Source of the DNA: Aliagarivorans marinus DSM 23064
GTDB taxonomy: Bacteria; Pseudomonadota; Gammaproteobacteria; Enterobacterales; Celerinatantimonadaceae
DNA length: 64,000 nt
Assembly (NCBI RefSeq): GCF_000429485.1
Contig: NZ_AUBY01000018.1
Coordinates: 1 to 64,000, forward strand
Direction: 5' to 3'
The notes under the pieces are model-generated. The model was not told the DNA's origin. It did no database searches and saw nothing but the letters and a program-made list of their open reading frames with translations. Position 1 is the first letter of the stretch, and each line of letters begins with the position of its first letter. Below are positions 36,659 to 46,599 of the stretch, one piece after another. Both the position numbers and the translations under genes were made by a program.

Positions 36659-37489
36659 ATGAAACCGATATTTGGTCCCGGCCCATCGCTACAACTGCGT
36701 TTGTTGTTGGCTGTGGTGGTCTCAATCTGTCTTATCTTAACTGATGCGAACGTTGGCGCCTTTGCCAAGGTACGCCTGTATCTCCATTCCGCGGTAAGCC
36801 CCCTACAGTACTTGGCCAATATGCCCCGTCAGATGATGGACAGCATGTCCGATCAGGTGATGACTCGCTCTCAACTGCAGCAGCAAGTGGCGGCGCTACG
36901 CCAACGAGAACTGCTTAGTCGCGCTGAGCAGCTCACCATGGAGAGCCTGACTAAAGAGAATGAGCGGCTGCGTGCCTTACTCGGCTCGCCGCTGCGTCGC
37001 GATAACCGCAAGATGGTTGCCGAGATCATGGCGGTCGACTCGGACCCGTTTAGCCATCAAGTGGTTATTGATAAGGGTTCGCTGGATGGGGTGTATGAAG
37101 GCCAGCCGGTGATTAATGACCTCGGTGTGGTCGGTCAGGTACATTCGGTGGGCAGTACCACCAGTCGCGTGCTGCTGATCAGCGATGCCAGCCATGGCGT
37201 GCCGGTTCGCGTATTGAGAAACGACATTCGCGCGATCGCCCATGGCAGCGGTGAGCTGAACCGCCTCGACATCCCTCATCTGCCGCGCAGCACCGATATT
37301 CAGGAAGGCGATTTGCTGGTCACCTCTGGTCTAGGCGGGCGCTTCCCGGAAGGGTATCCGGTGGCCACTATCACCTTCTACGAATACCAAGAAGGTAAGC
37401 CCTACGCCGATGTACAGGCTCAGCCGGTAGTGGCGCTGGAGCGCTTGCGCTACCTGCTGCTGGTTTGGCCGGAGAGTTCCCGACAATGA
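36659..37489 (+). CDS. mreC: Rod shape-determining protein MreC
   Basis: A 276-residue bitopic protein: a short cytoplasmic tail, a membrane helix at ~12-30, a coiled coil (~65-105, QLQQQVAALRQRELLSRAEQ) and two periplasmic beta-barrel domains (…VVIDKGSLDGVYEGQPV, GDLLVTSGLGGRFPEGYPVA). It works with MreB and MreD in the elongasome. The TGA overlaps the mreD ATG. Confidence 0.96.
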   Translation: MKPIFGPGPSLQLRLLLAVVVSICLILTDANVGAFAKVRLYLHSAVSPLQYLANMPRQMMDSMSDQVMTRSQLQQQVAALRQRELLSRAEQLTMESLTKENERLRALLGSPLRRDNRKMVAEIMAVDSDPFSHQVVIDKGSLDGVYEGQPVINDLGVVGQVHSVGSTTSRVLLISDASHGVPVRVLRNDIRAIAHGSGELNRLDIPHLPRSTDIQEGDLLVTSGLGGRFPEGYPVATITFYEYQEGKPYADVQAQPVVALERLRYLLLVWPESSRQ

Positions 37490-37968
37490 AGATAGCCAAC
37501 TCGCGTAGCGTTGTCTCGGCATCGCTGTTTATCGCGCTACTGTTGACCATTATTCCCCTACCACTGGGAGTTGATGCCTATCGCCCGGATTGGCTGTTGC
37601 TGTGTCTGGTCTATTGGACCATTGCGCTGCCGCACCGCGTCAACGTGGGTGTTGCTTTCACAGTAGGCCTTATTCTTGATTTGCTGCTCGGCTCCACGCT
37701 TGGTGTGCGCGCCTTGGCGATGTCGATCGTGGTCTATCTGGCGGCGTCTAACTTCACCCGTTTACGTAACTTCTCGGTGTGGCAACAAGCGATGGTTATC
37801 GGACTGCTGGCCGCGGTGTCCAAGCTGGTGGTGTTCTGGGCCGAGTATCTGGTGAATGTGGTGCATATGCCCGAGAACTACTTCCACTCGATCATCACCT
37901 CGGTGGTGGTATGGCCATGGGTATTCTTGTTGCTGCGCAAACTGCGGCGCCAATGGAAGGTCACATGA
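37486..37968 (+). CDS. mreD: Rod shape-determining protein MreD
   Basis: A 160-residue polytopic membrane protein with about five helices and the typical RPDWLLLCLVYW and GLILDLLLGSTLGVRAL segments. It starts at the ATG overlapping the mreC TGA (ATGA); an in-frame codon 21 bases upstream is inside mreC. Its own TGA overlaps the maf ATG. Confidence 0.94.
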   Translation: MKIANSRSVVSASLFIALLLTIIPLPLGVDAYRPDWLLLCLVYWTIALPHRVNVGVAFTVGLILDLLLGSTLGVRALAMSIVVYLAASNFTRLRNFSVWQQAMVIGLLAAVSKLVVFWAEYLVNVVHMPENYFHSIITSVVVWPWVFLLLRKLRRQWKVT

Positions 37969-38546
37969 GCTACTGCACGGCTCCACAACTGGTACTGGCA
38001 TCGGCTTCACCTCGCAGGGTGGAGCTTTTGCGTCAATTGGGCTGGGAATTTGTCCAGCAAAGTGCCGATATCGACGAATCCATGCTCCCCGGTGAAGCGC
38101 CTGCGGCGCTGGTGGAGCGCTTAGCTCGCGAAAAAGCCGCGGCGGTTGCCCACGACTGGCCTGCCGATACCGGGGTGCTGGGCTCCGACACCATTGTCGA
38201 GATAGATGGAAAGGTGTTAGGTAAACCACAGCATCAACAGCAGGCAGTTGCTATGCTGGAGCTGCTCTCTGGCCGCATTCATCGCGTGATGACCGCGATT
38301 GCTCTTTGTTACCGCGGCCACTGTTATGCAAAGGTGGTCACCACCGAGGTGCAGTTCACTACACTGACACCAACCATGATTGCCGACTACTGGCACAGTG
38401 GTGAGCCCCAAGACAAGGCCGGCAGCTACGGCATTCAAGGGCTCGGTGGTAACTTTGTGGAACGTATCGTGGGTAGTTACAGTGCTGTCGTTGGCTTGCC
38501 CTTGGTAGAAACCCAGCAGTTACTAAGCTCCACGCTTAAGTCTTAA
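37965..38546 (+). CDS. maf: Maf/YhdE nucleoside triphosphate pyrophosphatase
   Basis: A 193-residue house-cleaning enzyme that hydrolyses dTTP/UTP (YhdE branch) to monophosphates. Motifs: LASASPRRVELLRQLG at the N-terminus and GSDTIVEIDGKVLGKP. Its place right behind mreBCD and before rng is the known yhdE context. The frame stays open into mreD, but ATG 37965 (overlap ATGA) fits the family. Confidence 0.94.
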   Translation: MSYCTAPQLVLASASPRRVELLRQLGWEFVQQSADIDESMLPGEAPAALVERLAREKAAAVAHDWPADTGVLGSDTIVEIDGKVLGKPQHQQQAVAMLELLSGRIHRVMTAIALCYRGHCYAKVVTTEVQFTTLTPTMIADYWHSGEPQDKAGSYGIQGLGGNFVERIVGSYSAVVGLPLVETQQLLSSTLKS

Positions 38547-38553
38547 GGTTGCT

Positions 38554-40023
38554 ATGTCTACAGAACTGTTAATCAATATGACGCCGGCTGAAACCCGGGT
38601 CGCTCTCATCGAAAATGGCATTCTTCAGGAAGTTCACGTAGAACGCGACGCCCGCCGTGGCATCGTGGGCAATATTTACAAAGGTCGCGTCAGCCGGGTA
38701 TTGCCGGGGATGCAGGCCGCATTTGTGGATATCGGCCTAGAAAAAGCCGCCTTCCTGCATGCCTCTGATATCGTGCCGCACACCGAGTGCGTTGATGTCA
38801 CCGAACAAGAACACTTCCAGGCTGGCAACATTGCCGAGCTGGTGCGCCAAGGCCAAGACATTATGGTGCAGGTGGTGAAAGACCCCCTTGGCACTAAAGG
38901 TGCGCGCCTCACCACCGATATCACCCTGCCGTCCCGTTATCTGGTGTTTATGCCGGGCAGCGCCCATGTTGGGGTCAGCCAGCGCATCGACAGCGAAGAG
39001 GAGCGCGAGCGCCTCAAAGGCATCAGTGGTGACTATGTCGACGAGCTAGGCGGCTTTATTATTCGCACCGCCGCCGAAGGGGTGGGTGACCAAGAGCTAT
39101 CGCAGGATGCGGCGTTTTTAAAGCGGGTGTGGCGTAAGGTGCTGCAACGCAAAGAGACCCAGCCGAGCCGCACTTGTTTGTACTCGGAGCTTAGCCTGTC
39201 GCTACGGGTGATCCGCGATTTTGTGGGTACTCGTTTGGACCGCATCCGGGTCGATTCGCGAATTACCTACGAAGAGCTGGTGAACTTTTCGTCAGAATTT
39301 GTGCCAGAGTTTACTGAGATCCTCGATTATTACTCTGGAGAGCAACCCATCTTTGACCTGTTTGACGTGGAGAACGAGATCCAGCGGGCGCTCAGCCGGC
39401 GGGTGGAGCTCAAATCAGGCGGCTATCTGATCATCGACCAGACCGAAGCGATGACCACCATCGATATCAACACCGGTGCCTTTGTTGGCCACCGTAACCT
39501 GGAAGAGACCATCTTCAACACCAATATCGAGGCGACCCAGGCGATCGCCCGCCAACTGCGTCTGCGCAACCTTGGCGGCATTATCATCATCGACTTTATC
39601 GATATGAACGATCAAGAACACCAACGCCGGGTATTGCACAGCCTCGAGGCGGCGCTGGAAAAAGATCGCGCCAAGACCAACGTGAGTGGTTTCTCTCAGC
39701 TTGGGCTGGTGGAGATGACCCGCAAGCGTACCCGCGAGAGCATCGAACATATCCTGTGTGGAGAGTGCCCAAGTTGTAAGGGACGCGGCTCGGTGAAAAC
39801 CGTGGAAACCGTCTGCTTCGAGGTGCTGCGTGAAGTGCTCCGGGTGAACCGTGCCTACGACGCGGATAAGTTTATCGTCTACGCCTCAACCCACGTGGCG
39901 GAGATGCTGAACGACGATGAATCGCATAGCCTTGCCGAGCTGGAAGTATTTATGGGCAAGCAGGTACAGGTGCAAGCTGAGCCCATGTACAGCCAGGAAA
40001 AATTCGATGTGGTGCTGATGTAG
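38554..40023 (+). CDS. rng: Ribonuclease G
   Basis: A 489-residue endonuclease of the RNase E/G family, maturing 16S rRNA 5' ends and decaying some mRNAs. It begins MSTELLINMTPAETRVALIE, has an S1-like domain (~38-130), and catalytic Asp residues in TTIDINTGAF and IIIDFIDM. The Zn-link CPSCKGRG is near residue 411. It lacks the long RNase E C-terminal scaffold. Downstream yhdP starts 3 bp after its stop. Confidence 0.96.
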   Translation: MSTELLINMTPAETRVALIENGILQEVHVERDARRGIVGNIYKGRVSRVLPGMQAAFVDIGLEKAAFLHASDIVPHTECVDVTEQEHFQAGNIAELVRQGQDIMVQVVKDPLGTKGARLTTDITLPSRYLVFMPGSAHVGVSQRIDSEEERERLKGISGDYVDELGGFIIRTAAEGVGDQELSQDAAFLKRVWRKVLQRKETQPSRTCLYSELSLSLRVIRDFVGTRLDRIRVDSRITYEELVNFSSEFVPEFTEILDYYSGEQPIFDLFDVENEIQRALSRRVELKSGGYLIIDQTEAMTTIDINTGAFVGHRNLEETIFNTNIEATQAIARQLRLRNLGGIIIIDFIDMNDQEHQRRVLHSLEAALEKDRAKTNVSGFSQLGLVEMTRKRTRESIEHILCGECPSCKGRGSVKTVETVCFEVLREVLRVNRAYDADKFIVYASTHVAEMLNDDESHSLAELEVFMGKQVQVQAEPMYSQEKFDVVLM

Positions 40024-40026
40024 TTT

Positions 40027-43000
40027 ATGGGAAGGCACTTCGCAATTTGGGGCCGCCGCTGCTGGCTGCTGATCGTCACCATGCTGGTGGTGGTCGCGCT
40101 GCTGCTCAGCGGCGTCCGTGGGGCGTTCTACCTCGCCAGCAACTATAAGCAAGGCTTGGTTGACTGGCTCACCAAAGATATCAACGTTCAGCTGAATGTT
40201 GGCCAGCTAAATGGCCGTATCAGCCAGTTCCGGCCGACGCTGGTGCTGGAGAATGTGTCGATTGAGCTGGGCGAGCAGCAAGATTACCGCTTTGATGTGG
40301 CTGAAGTACTGCTGCAGATTGACCTGTTCGAGACCATTGAACACCGCGAGCTGGTCCTTAGCCAAGTGATCCTCAACGGCAGCGACGTTCGGCTGCCGAT
40401 TGGTCAATTCTCGGGTGCTGGTGGTTCCAACCCGGCCAATACGCAACGCTTGCTGTCAGATGTGTTCCTCAACCGCATGGCTCAGTTCAAGCTGACCAAC
40501 AGCATCGTCAACCTACAGCTGCCCAATGATCAGCACACCTTGTATGTCGACTATCTGAGCTGGCGCAACGACGATGATCTGCACCAAGGCGATGGTCGCT
40601 TGCTGGTGCCCGGGGATGAGCAAAACGGCGACCTTGGCTTTCGCATCGATCTCAATGGTAACCACCGCGACTGGGCGTCGATGCAGGGGCAGATCTACCT
40701 AGATGCAGATGAGCTTAACCTTAATTTCTTTCAACAATGGCTGCCGCAACTTGCTAAGAAGCGCCTAAGCAGCGACCTCAGTTTTGAGGCTTGGGCCAGC
40801 TTTGGACCAGAGCAGGTGCCGCAGGTGACGTGGCAGTGGCGACCTAGCGCCATTCGCTGGGAAGACCCTGAGCAACAAGGCTTGGAGATCGAGCAGGGCC
40901 TGCTAGTGGCGCGCTATCAACAGGGCTACTGGCAGCTTGATAAGCTGCCGTGGACCGTGCGCGCGCAGGGCCGGGCGATCAACGACTTTAACCTGAATGC
41001 CACCATGAGTGGCCGCCATGGAGAGATCTCGGCCAGCTTGAGTGATTTGTCGCTGCCCGATTGGGCGCCGCTCGCCGGGCTCTTTACCTCCTATACGCCG
41101 CCGCTTGCCTGGCAAAACATTGTCACCGCCGGTACCTTGTCACAACTCGAGGTTGACTGGCGGGCGCACAGCGGTGAGCTCAGCTACCAGCTGGTTGCCG
41201 ATGGTGTTCGCACCCAAGGCGTTGGCGCCATCCCCACCGTTCAGGGCTTGGATGCTCAGTTACACGGCGATCAGTATCGGGCTAAGTTGGCCTTGCATCA
41301 GCTAGGCGGTGAGATCCATGTTCCGATTCAGTTCCAAGATGCTTGGCCAGTGGAGCAGCTCGATGCCCTCATCGATCTCGATTTCTCCCACGGCCCGCTC
41401 AAAGTCAGTAGCCGCGACACCTTGCTGCACACCCAAGATGCACAGGTGAAAGCCAAGTGGCTGTTGGATTGGCACGGCCAGCAAAGCTTGCCATTACTAT
41501 CGCTGTCGGCGGAAGTCGACGTGTTGGATGCGGGCAGAGCCCATCACTACTATCCGGATGTGATGCCCGATGGGGTGTATAGCTATCTTGCGCGCGCCCT
41601 GCAGGCGGGCCAAGCCGATAAAGCCCAGGTACTGTGGTTCGGTAAGCTGCAAGCCTTCCCCTATGATGCTAACGACGGCATGTTCCAAGCTTTTGTTCCA
41701 CTTACTAAAGCGCGCTTTGAGTTTGGGGAAGACTGGCCGGCGCTGGAAGACCTGCAGCTCGACCTGTTGTTCCAAAATGATGGCCTGTTTATGGAAAGCC
41801 GTCAGACTCAGCTTGGCGATGTGAGTGCCAAGCGCTTGGTGGCCAGTATTCCGCGCTTCCAAGACCAAATGCTACAGATCAACAGCCAGCTGGAAGGGCG
41901 CGCCGATGCGGTGACCGCCTATCTGCTGACCACCCCGGTTAAGGCGCTTCGCGAGAGCATGCAGCAGCTACCTGTAACGGGTAATAAGGTAAGCGGCGCG
42001 CTGAGCTTAAGTATTCCGTTAAATGGCGATCCGGTTACTGCTGCCGGGCATGTCGATTTTGTTAACAACCGCCTTGAAGTTAAGCCGGTGGGCATGCAGG
42101 TCGAAGGGCTATCCGGGCGGCTGTATTTTAATAACGACCAACTCTCCAGCAGTGGGCTTAGAATGCGCTGGCGCCAGTTGCCGTTAGCCCTGGAGCTGAA
42201 CTCGGGCATTGATGAGCAGGGTACATATCAATTGGAGCTGGGGCTCAATGGTCGCTGGCCATTATCGCTCACCGAACGAGCTTTCAACCTGCCATTAGCG
42301 CCCGTTACCCAAGGACAGCTAGGCTGGCGTGGCGACCTACAGCTAAGCCTTCTCGAGGAAGGCTTTAGTTACCAAGCCAACCTCAGCAGCGACCTGCGCG
42401 GGGTGAGTTTGGCGATGCCGGAGCCCTTGAGTAAAACAGGCGAGCAAGCATGGCCTACGGTGATTTCGCTCAGTGGCGATCAGGACGGTGGTGCGCTGGA
42501 TTTAGAGATCTCCGAGCGACTCACCGGGCGTAGCCGCTTCACCAGTGCCGACCAAGGCTTAGTGCTTGAGCAGATCGTGCTGCACGCTGGTGCCGGGAGT
42601 GCCCGCAACTGGCAGGGCGAGGGCTTGGGGCTTAGTTTTGCCTACCCAGAGCTGGATCTATCGTCGTGGATAACTTGGCTGAAGCAGCGACCGCAGCCTA
42701 AACCTGCAGAGCCTGCCCAGTATCAGAATGTGCAGTTGGGCATGCCTAAGCTGCAGTTTGTCCATGGCGAGGTGGACCGAGCCCAGCTCTATGGGCAGCA
42801 ACTCACCCAGCTCAACTTTGGTTATTTGCCGCGCAGTTTGACCCAGTGGCGGGTAGAGGCCGATGAGTTAGTGGCCAGCATCGCCATCCCTGAAGCTGAC
42901 GCGTACGACCAGCGGGTGCGGGTATTGATCGAAGAGGCGAATCTACCAGACTTGAGCTTTAGCCCGTTGACCGGGCAGGGAAGCGCTGAGCCGTCAGAGC

Positions 43001-43884
43001 AAGTGGTTAAGAGCAAACGCGACGACTGGCGCTTGCCACCCTTGTCGCTCACCTGCAACAAGTGTCAGGTGAGCCACTTCTACTTAGGGGATATGAGCCT
43101 GGATCTGCCGATTGAGGGCGATCGCTTAGATAACGGCAAGCTACGTATCAACTGGGGGCATACTCAACTCTCTGCCGACGTAAACTGGTTTGCTGAGAAC
43201 GGCGCTCAGCGCAGCGAACTAGTCGGTATCGTCAACTCCGGCTCCAGCGAGCATATGCTGCGCGACTTAGGCTATGCCAGCCCGATTATGGATACGCCTT
43301 CGCGCACCGGCTTTACCCTTAACTGGCAGGGGCCGCTGTATAGCCCCGATGTGGCTAGCCTTAATGGCCAAGTTGAGTATGTGGGCGGTGAAGGGGTGCT
43401 TACTGAGGTCAGCGATAAGGGCGCACGTTTGTTCTCGCTGGCCAGTCTCGATACGGTGCAGCGTCGCCTCAAGCTCGACTTCCGTGATGTTTTCGATAAG
43501 GGCATGCACTACGACTCGATAAGTGCCACCATGCAGTTCGAGGATGGCCTGATGAGCAACGATGACTTCTTCCTCGACGGTGTAGCCGGCGCCATGCGTG
43601 GTCGCGGCACCGTTGACCTGCCCTCGGGCTCACTCGACTACCGAATTAGCTTTGCACCTAAGTTTACTTCCAGCCTTCCGGTGCTTACCGCCTTCTTGGT
43701 GACCCCGGCGACCGGTGTGGCGGTACTGGCTCTGCAAAAGCTGTTTGAACCGATGGTGGAAGTGGTGACCCAGATTGACTTTGCACTTACCGGCAATATC
43801 AGCGAACCTGAACTTATCGAACTAGAACGGGTACAGCGGGAGATTGAAGTGCCAACCGAGTTTCGCCAAGGGCCTGAGCAATAA
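40027..43884 (+). CDS. yhdP: YhdP family AsmA-like protein
   Basis: A 1285-residue protein with an N-terminal membrane anchor (~13-34) and a very long periplasmic beta-rich region of the AsmA/DUF3971 type. E. coli YhdP is one of three bridge proteins carrying phospholipids to the outer membrane, and is placed between rng and tldD as here. The C-terminus (DLPSGSLDYRISFAPKFTSS…FLVTPATGVAVLALQKLF) is the best conserved part. The stop overlaps the ATG of the next gene (TAATG). Confidence 0.93.
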   Translation: MGRHFAIWGRRCWLLIVTMLVVVALLLSGVRGAFYLASNYKQGLVDWLTKDINVQLNVGQLNGRISQFRPTLVLENVSIELGEQQDYRFDVAEVLLQIDLFETIEHRELVLSQVILNGSDVRLPIGQFSGAGGSNPANTQRLLSDVFLNRMAQFKLTNSIVNLQLPNDQHTLYVDYLSWRNDDDLHQGDGRLLVPGDEQNGDLGFRIDLNGNHRDWASMQGQIYLDADELNLNFFQQWLPQLAKKRLSSDLSFEAWASFGPEQVPQVTWQWRPSAIRWEDPEQQGLEIEQGLLVARYQQGYWQLDKLPWTVRAQGRAINDFNLNATMSGRHGEISASLSDLSLPDWAPLAGLFTSYTPPLAWQNIVTAGTLSQLEVDWRAHSGELSYQLVADGVRTQGVGAIPTVQGLDAQLHGDQYRAKLALHQLGGEIHVPIQFQDAWPVEQLDALIDLDFSHGPLKVSSRDTLLHTQDAQVKAKWLLDWHGQQSLPLLSLSAEVDVLDAGRAHHYYPDVMPDGVYSYLARALQAGQADKAQVLWFGKLQAFPYDANDGMFQAFVPLTKARFEFGEDWPALEDLQLDLLFQNDGLFMESRQTQLGDVSAKRLVASIPRFQDQMLQINSQLEGRADAVTAYLLTTPVKALRESMQQLPVTGNKVSGALSLSIPLNGDPVTAAGHVDFVNNRLEVKPVGMQVEGLSGRLYFNNDQLSSSGLRMRWRQLPLALELNSGIDEQGTYQLELGLNGRWPLSLTERAFNLPLAPVTQGQLGWRGDLQLSLLEEGFSYQANLSSDLRGVSLAMPEPLSKTGEQAWPTVISLSGDQDGGALDLEISERLTGRSRFTSADQGLVLEQIVLHAGAGSARNWQGEGLGLSFAYPELDLSSWITWLKQRPQPKPAEPAQYQNVQLGMPKLQFVHGEVDRAQLYGQQLTQLNFGYLPRSLTQWRVEADELVASIAIPEADAYDQRVRVLIEEANLPDLSFSPLTGQGSAEPSEQVVKSKRDDWRLPPLSLTCNKCQVSHFYLGDMSLDLPIEGDRLDNGKLRINWGHTQLSADVNWFAENGAQRSELVGIVNSGSSEHMLRDLGYASPIMDTPSRTGFTLNWQGPLYSPDVASLNGQVEYVGGEGVLTEVSDKGARLFSLASLDTVQRRLKLDFRDVFDKGMHYDSISATMQFEDGLMSNDDFFLDGVAGAMRGRGTVDLPSGSLDYRISFAPKFTSSLPVLTAFLVTPATGVAVLALQKLFEPMVEVVTQIDFALTGNISEPELIELERVQREIEVPTEFRQGPEQ

Positions 43885-44705
43885 TGCGCTTACATGCGAT
43901 CCAGATGGTATCCACGGATGATGTCGCCGCAAACCTAGCGCAAGCCAGTGCGCTGATTGCCGAGGCCGCCCCCCAAGCGGGCGATCTGGTGCTACTACCG
44001 GAAAACTTCGCTCTGATGGCCAAGCAATCTGCCTATTGGCAGTTAGCTGAAACCTTAGGCGATGGCCCGGTGCAAGAATGGCTTGCAGCGCTGGCCCGCC
44101 AGCATGCCATCTATCTTATCGCCGGCAGCTTTCCGATCCGCTGCGACGGCGAGCAACGCTGCTATACCAGCTGTTTGGCCTACTCGCCCAGCGGTGAGCA
44201 ACTGGCCCACTACCACAAGCTGCACCTGTTCGATGTAGATATTGCCGATAACCAACGCAGCTACCGCGAGTCAGACAGTTTTGTCCCCGGCGAGCGGATT
44301 GTCAGCTTCCAAGCTGGCGACTATCGGGTTGGGCTGAGTATCTGTTTCGATCTGCGTTTCCCCCGCCTTTATCAGCTGCTCGCCGAGCAGGGCTGTGATA
44401 TGGTTGTTGTTCCGGCTGCGTTTACCGCACACACCGGCGCTGCGCATTGGCACAGCCTGCTCAGCGCTCGGGCCATCGAGAATCAGTGTTATCTGGTGGC
44501 TGCCAATCAAGGCGGCGTTCATGTCGGTGGCCGCCAAACCTGGGGACATTCCATGATTGTCGACCCATGGGGTCGGCGCCTGGCGATTCAGGAGCAGGGC
44601 CCGGGTGTCGCCAGCAGCGAATTTAATCCTGAACTAATTACAGACGTTCGTCAGAGCATGCCGCTTAAACAGCACGCTCTGCTCAAACCGCTACGGAGAG
44701 ATTAA
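43884..44705 (+). CDS. Nitrilase-superfamily amidohydrolase
   Basis: A 273-residue carbon-nitrogen hydrolase of the Nit1/YbeM branch. The catalytic triad is complete: Glu in LLPENFALM, Lys in YHKLHLFDV and Cys in [14 protein letters not shown]. Nit1/YbeM enzymes repair deaminated glutathione; the substrate here is inferred from context. It sits between yhdP and tldD as in Vibrio and Shewanella. Confidence 0.93.
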   Translation: MRLHAIQMVSTDDVAANLAQASALIAEAAPQAGDLVLLPENFALMAKQSAYWQLAETLGDGPVQEWLAALARQHAIYLIAGSFPIRCDGEQRCYTSCLAYSPSGEQLAHYHKLHLFDVDIADNQRSYRESDSFVPGERIVSFQAGDYRVGLSICFDLRFPRLYQLLAEQGCDMVVVPAAFTAHTGAAHWHSLLSARAIENQCYLVAANQGGVHVGGRQTWGHSMIVDPWGRRLAIQEQGPGVASSEFNPELITDVRQSMPLKQHALLKPLRRD

Positions 44706-44710
44706 GTACT

Positions 44711-46156
44711 ATGTCATTCGATCGCGTCAGTCAGTCGCTATTGGCTCCTGGAGATATTGGAGAGGCTGAGCTGGCCAAGGCTCTGGGAGAGGTGGCAAAG
44801 CACCATGTGGACTATGCCGACCTGTTTTTCCAGCATAGCCGCCACGAATCCTGGGTGCTTGAGGATGGCATTGTCAAAGAAGGCAGCTACAACATCGAGC
44901 AAGGTGTTGGGGTGCGCGCCATCAGCGGTGAGCAAACCGGCTTTGCCTACTCCGACGACATCAATCAACAAGCCTTGCTGCAAACCTGCCGGGCCGCGCG
45001 TGGTATCGCTAAGCCCGGTGTTGGCGCTACCCCACAAGCGCTAAAGCGCCAAGCAATCAACAACTGCTACCGCGCCGATGACCCGCTGGTCAGCCTCGAA
45101 AACCAGCAAAAGATCGCCCTACTGGAACGCGCCGATGCCTACGCGCGCAGCCTCGACCCAGCGATTACCCAGGTGATTGTGAGCATCAGCGGGGTGTACG
45201 AAGAAGTGCTGGTCGCCGCCAGCGATGGCACCCTGAACGCCGATATCCGCCCCTTGGTGCGCTTCAACTGTAGCGTGCTCGCCGAGCGCAATGGCCGCCG
45301 TGAACGCGGTTCAGCCGGTGGCGGTGGTCGTACCGATTACAGCTACTTCTTCGAAGAGATCGACGGACAAGAGCGCGCCATGAACTTTGTGAAAGAAGCG
45401 GTGCGTCAGGCCTTAGTAAACCTCGAAGCCATCGATGCGCCAGCGGGCCTAATGCCAGTGGTACTCGGTGCCGGTTGGCCGGGCGTATTGCTGCACGAAG
45501 CGGTGGGCCATGGACTGGAAGGGGATTTCAACCGCAAGGGTTCGTCGGCCTTTAGCGGCAAGATGGGCCAGCAAGTGGCCTCGCCACTGTGTACCATCGT
45601 CGATGACGGCACCCTGGCTAATCGCCGTGGCTCGGTGAGCATGGACGATGAAGGCACCCCCGGTCAGTACAATGTGCTGATCGAGAATGGCGTGCTCAAA
45701 GGCTACATGCAAGACAAGCACAATGCTCGCCTGATGGGCACTCAGTCAACCGGTAACGGTCGCCGCGAATCTTACGCCCACTTGCCGCTGCCGCGTATGA
45801 CTAACACCTATATGCTGGCCGGTGAGAGCGAGCCAGAAGAGCTGATCGCCTCGGTGAAACGCGGAATCTACGCGCCAAACTTCGGCGGCGGTCAGGTGGA
45901 TATCACCTCCGGTAAGTTTGTGTTCTCAGCCTCTGAGGCCTACCTGATTGAAGACGGTAAGCTGGGCGCGCCTTTGAAGGGGGCAACCCTGATCGGTAAC
46001 GGGCCTGAAGCCATGCAACAGGTGTCGATGGTGGGTAATGACCTGCGTCTGGACCACGGTGTTGGGGTATGTGGTAAGGACGGGCAAAGCGTACCTGTTG
46101 GGGTGGGGCAGCCTAGTCTTAAGCTTGAGGAGATTACAGTGGGGGGGACGGCTTAG
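44711..46156 (+). CDS. tldD: Metalloprotease TldD
   Basis: A 481-residue zinc metalloprotease subunit, partner of TldE/PmbA (encoded at 57956). The HExxxH motif HEAVGH lies near residue 260 in [14 protein letters not shown]; a C-terminal Cys ([10 protein letters not shown]) completes the metal site of the family. The TldD/TldE heterodimer degrades unfolded peptides and matures microcins and other RiPPs in E. coli. A terminator follows 20 bp after the stop. Confidence 0.97.
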   Translation: MSFDRVSQSLLAPGDIGEAELAKALGEVAKHHVDYADLFFQHSRHESWVLEDGIVKEGSYNIEQGVGVRAISGEQTGFAYSDDINQQALLQTCRAARGIAKPGVGATPQALKRQAINNCYRADDPLVSLENQQKIALLERADAYARSLDPAITQVIVSISGVYEEVLVAASDGTLNADIRPLVRFNCSVLAERNGRRERGSAGGGGRTDYSYFFEEIDGQERAMNFVKEAVRQALVNLEAIDAPAGLMPVVLGAGWPGVLLHEAVGHGLEGDFNRKGSSAFSGKMGQQVASPLCTIVDDGTLANRRGSVSMDDEGTPGQYNVLIENGVLKGYMQDKHNARLMGTQSTGNGRRESYAHLPLPRMTNTYMLAGESEPEELIASVKRGIYAPNFGGGQVDITSGKFVFSASEAYLIEDGKLGAPLKGATLIGNGPEAMQQVSMVGNDLRLDHGVGVCGKDGQSVPVGVGQPSLKLEEITVGGTA

Positions 46157-46176
46157 TTCGTTTCTTTTGACTGTTT

Positions 46177-46205
46177 AAAAACGGCCTGTGTGGGCCGTTT
46201 TTTTG
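46177..46205 (+). terminator. Rho-independent terminator after tldD
   Basis: Stem ACGGCC (46181-46186) / GGCCGT (46193-46198) flanked by A and T tracts (AAAA before, TTTTTT after) that extend the stem. Confidence 0.9.
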
Positions 46206-46261
46206 TGCTTGTTGTTTGGGCTTGTGTATTTAATTGGCTGTATTTTTTGTTGATAGGGTGG

Positions 46262-46500
46262 GTTTCGCCCTGACGGCGACTTACTTTCTCTTTGCGTTGC
46301 CAAAGAGAAAGTAAGCAAAGAGAAAGGCAACCTCGGGGCTGCTTGCTTACTGCGTTGCTCGGTGCCTGCGGGCGCGAAATAACTCGCTTCGCTCAGACAG
46401 GATTTCGCACTGGTCCGCATTCACCTTGCGCTACTCGTCGCAGCCCAGAGGGACTGGGTGATCGTTGTTGGCTTCTAACTAACTTTCGCCCCCAATAGAT
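46262..46500. repeat. Palindromic repeat element with spurious ORF
   Basis: Holds a perfect 14-bp inverted repeat (46280-46293 and 46302-46315; arms read CTTACTTTCTCTTT and its complement) with an 8-base loop, followed by a G+C-rich tail. The reading frame at 46292-46498 (…QRESKQRERQPRG…) resembles artefact proteins called in many gammaproteobacteria from a dispersed repeat of this kind. I regard it as a repeat, not a gene. Boundaries are approximate. It begins the accessory block after tldD. The rest of 46501-46599 shows nothing. Confidence 0.6.
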
Positions 46501-46599
46501 TGCCTGTTTTGCCGACCCCCTTTACCGTTATCACGATAGGCTTCAGTAATCCTAGTATTGAATAGCTATGCGACTTTGGACCTATCAAGTACTCTGGAG

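Noticed and set aside
46292-46498. Possible small protein with Arg/Gln-rich start
   Set aside because: It begins within the palindromic repeat arm and resembles artefact proteins called from a dispersed repeat; treated as a repeat.
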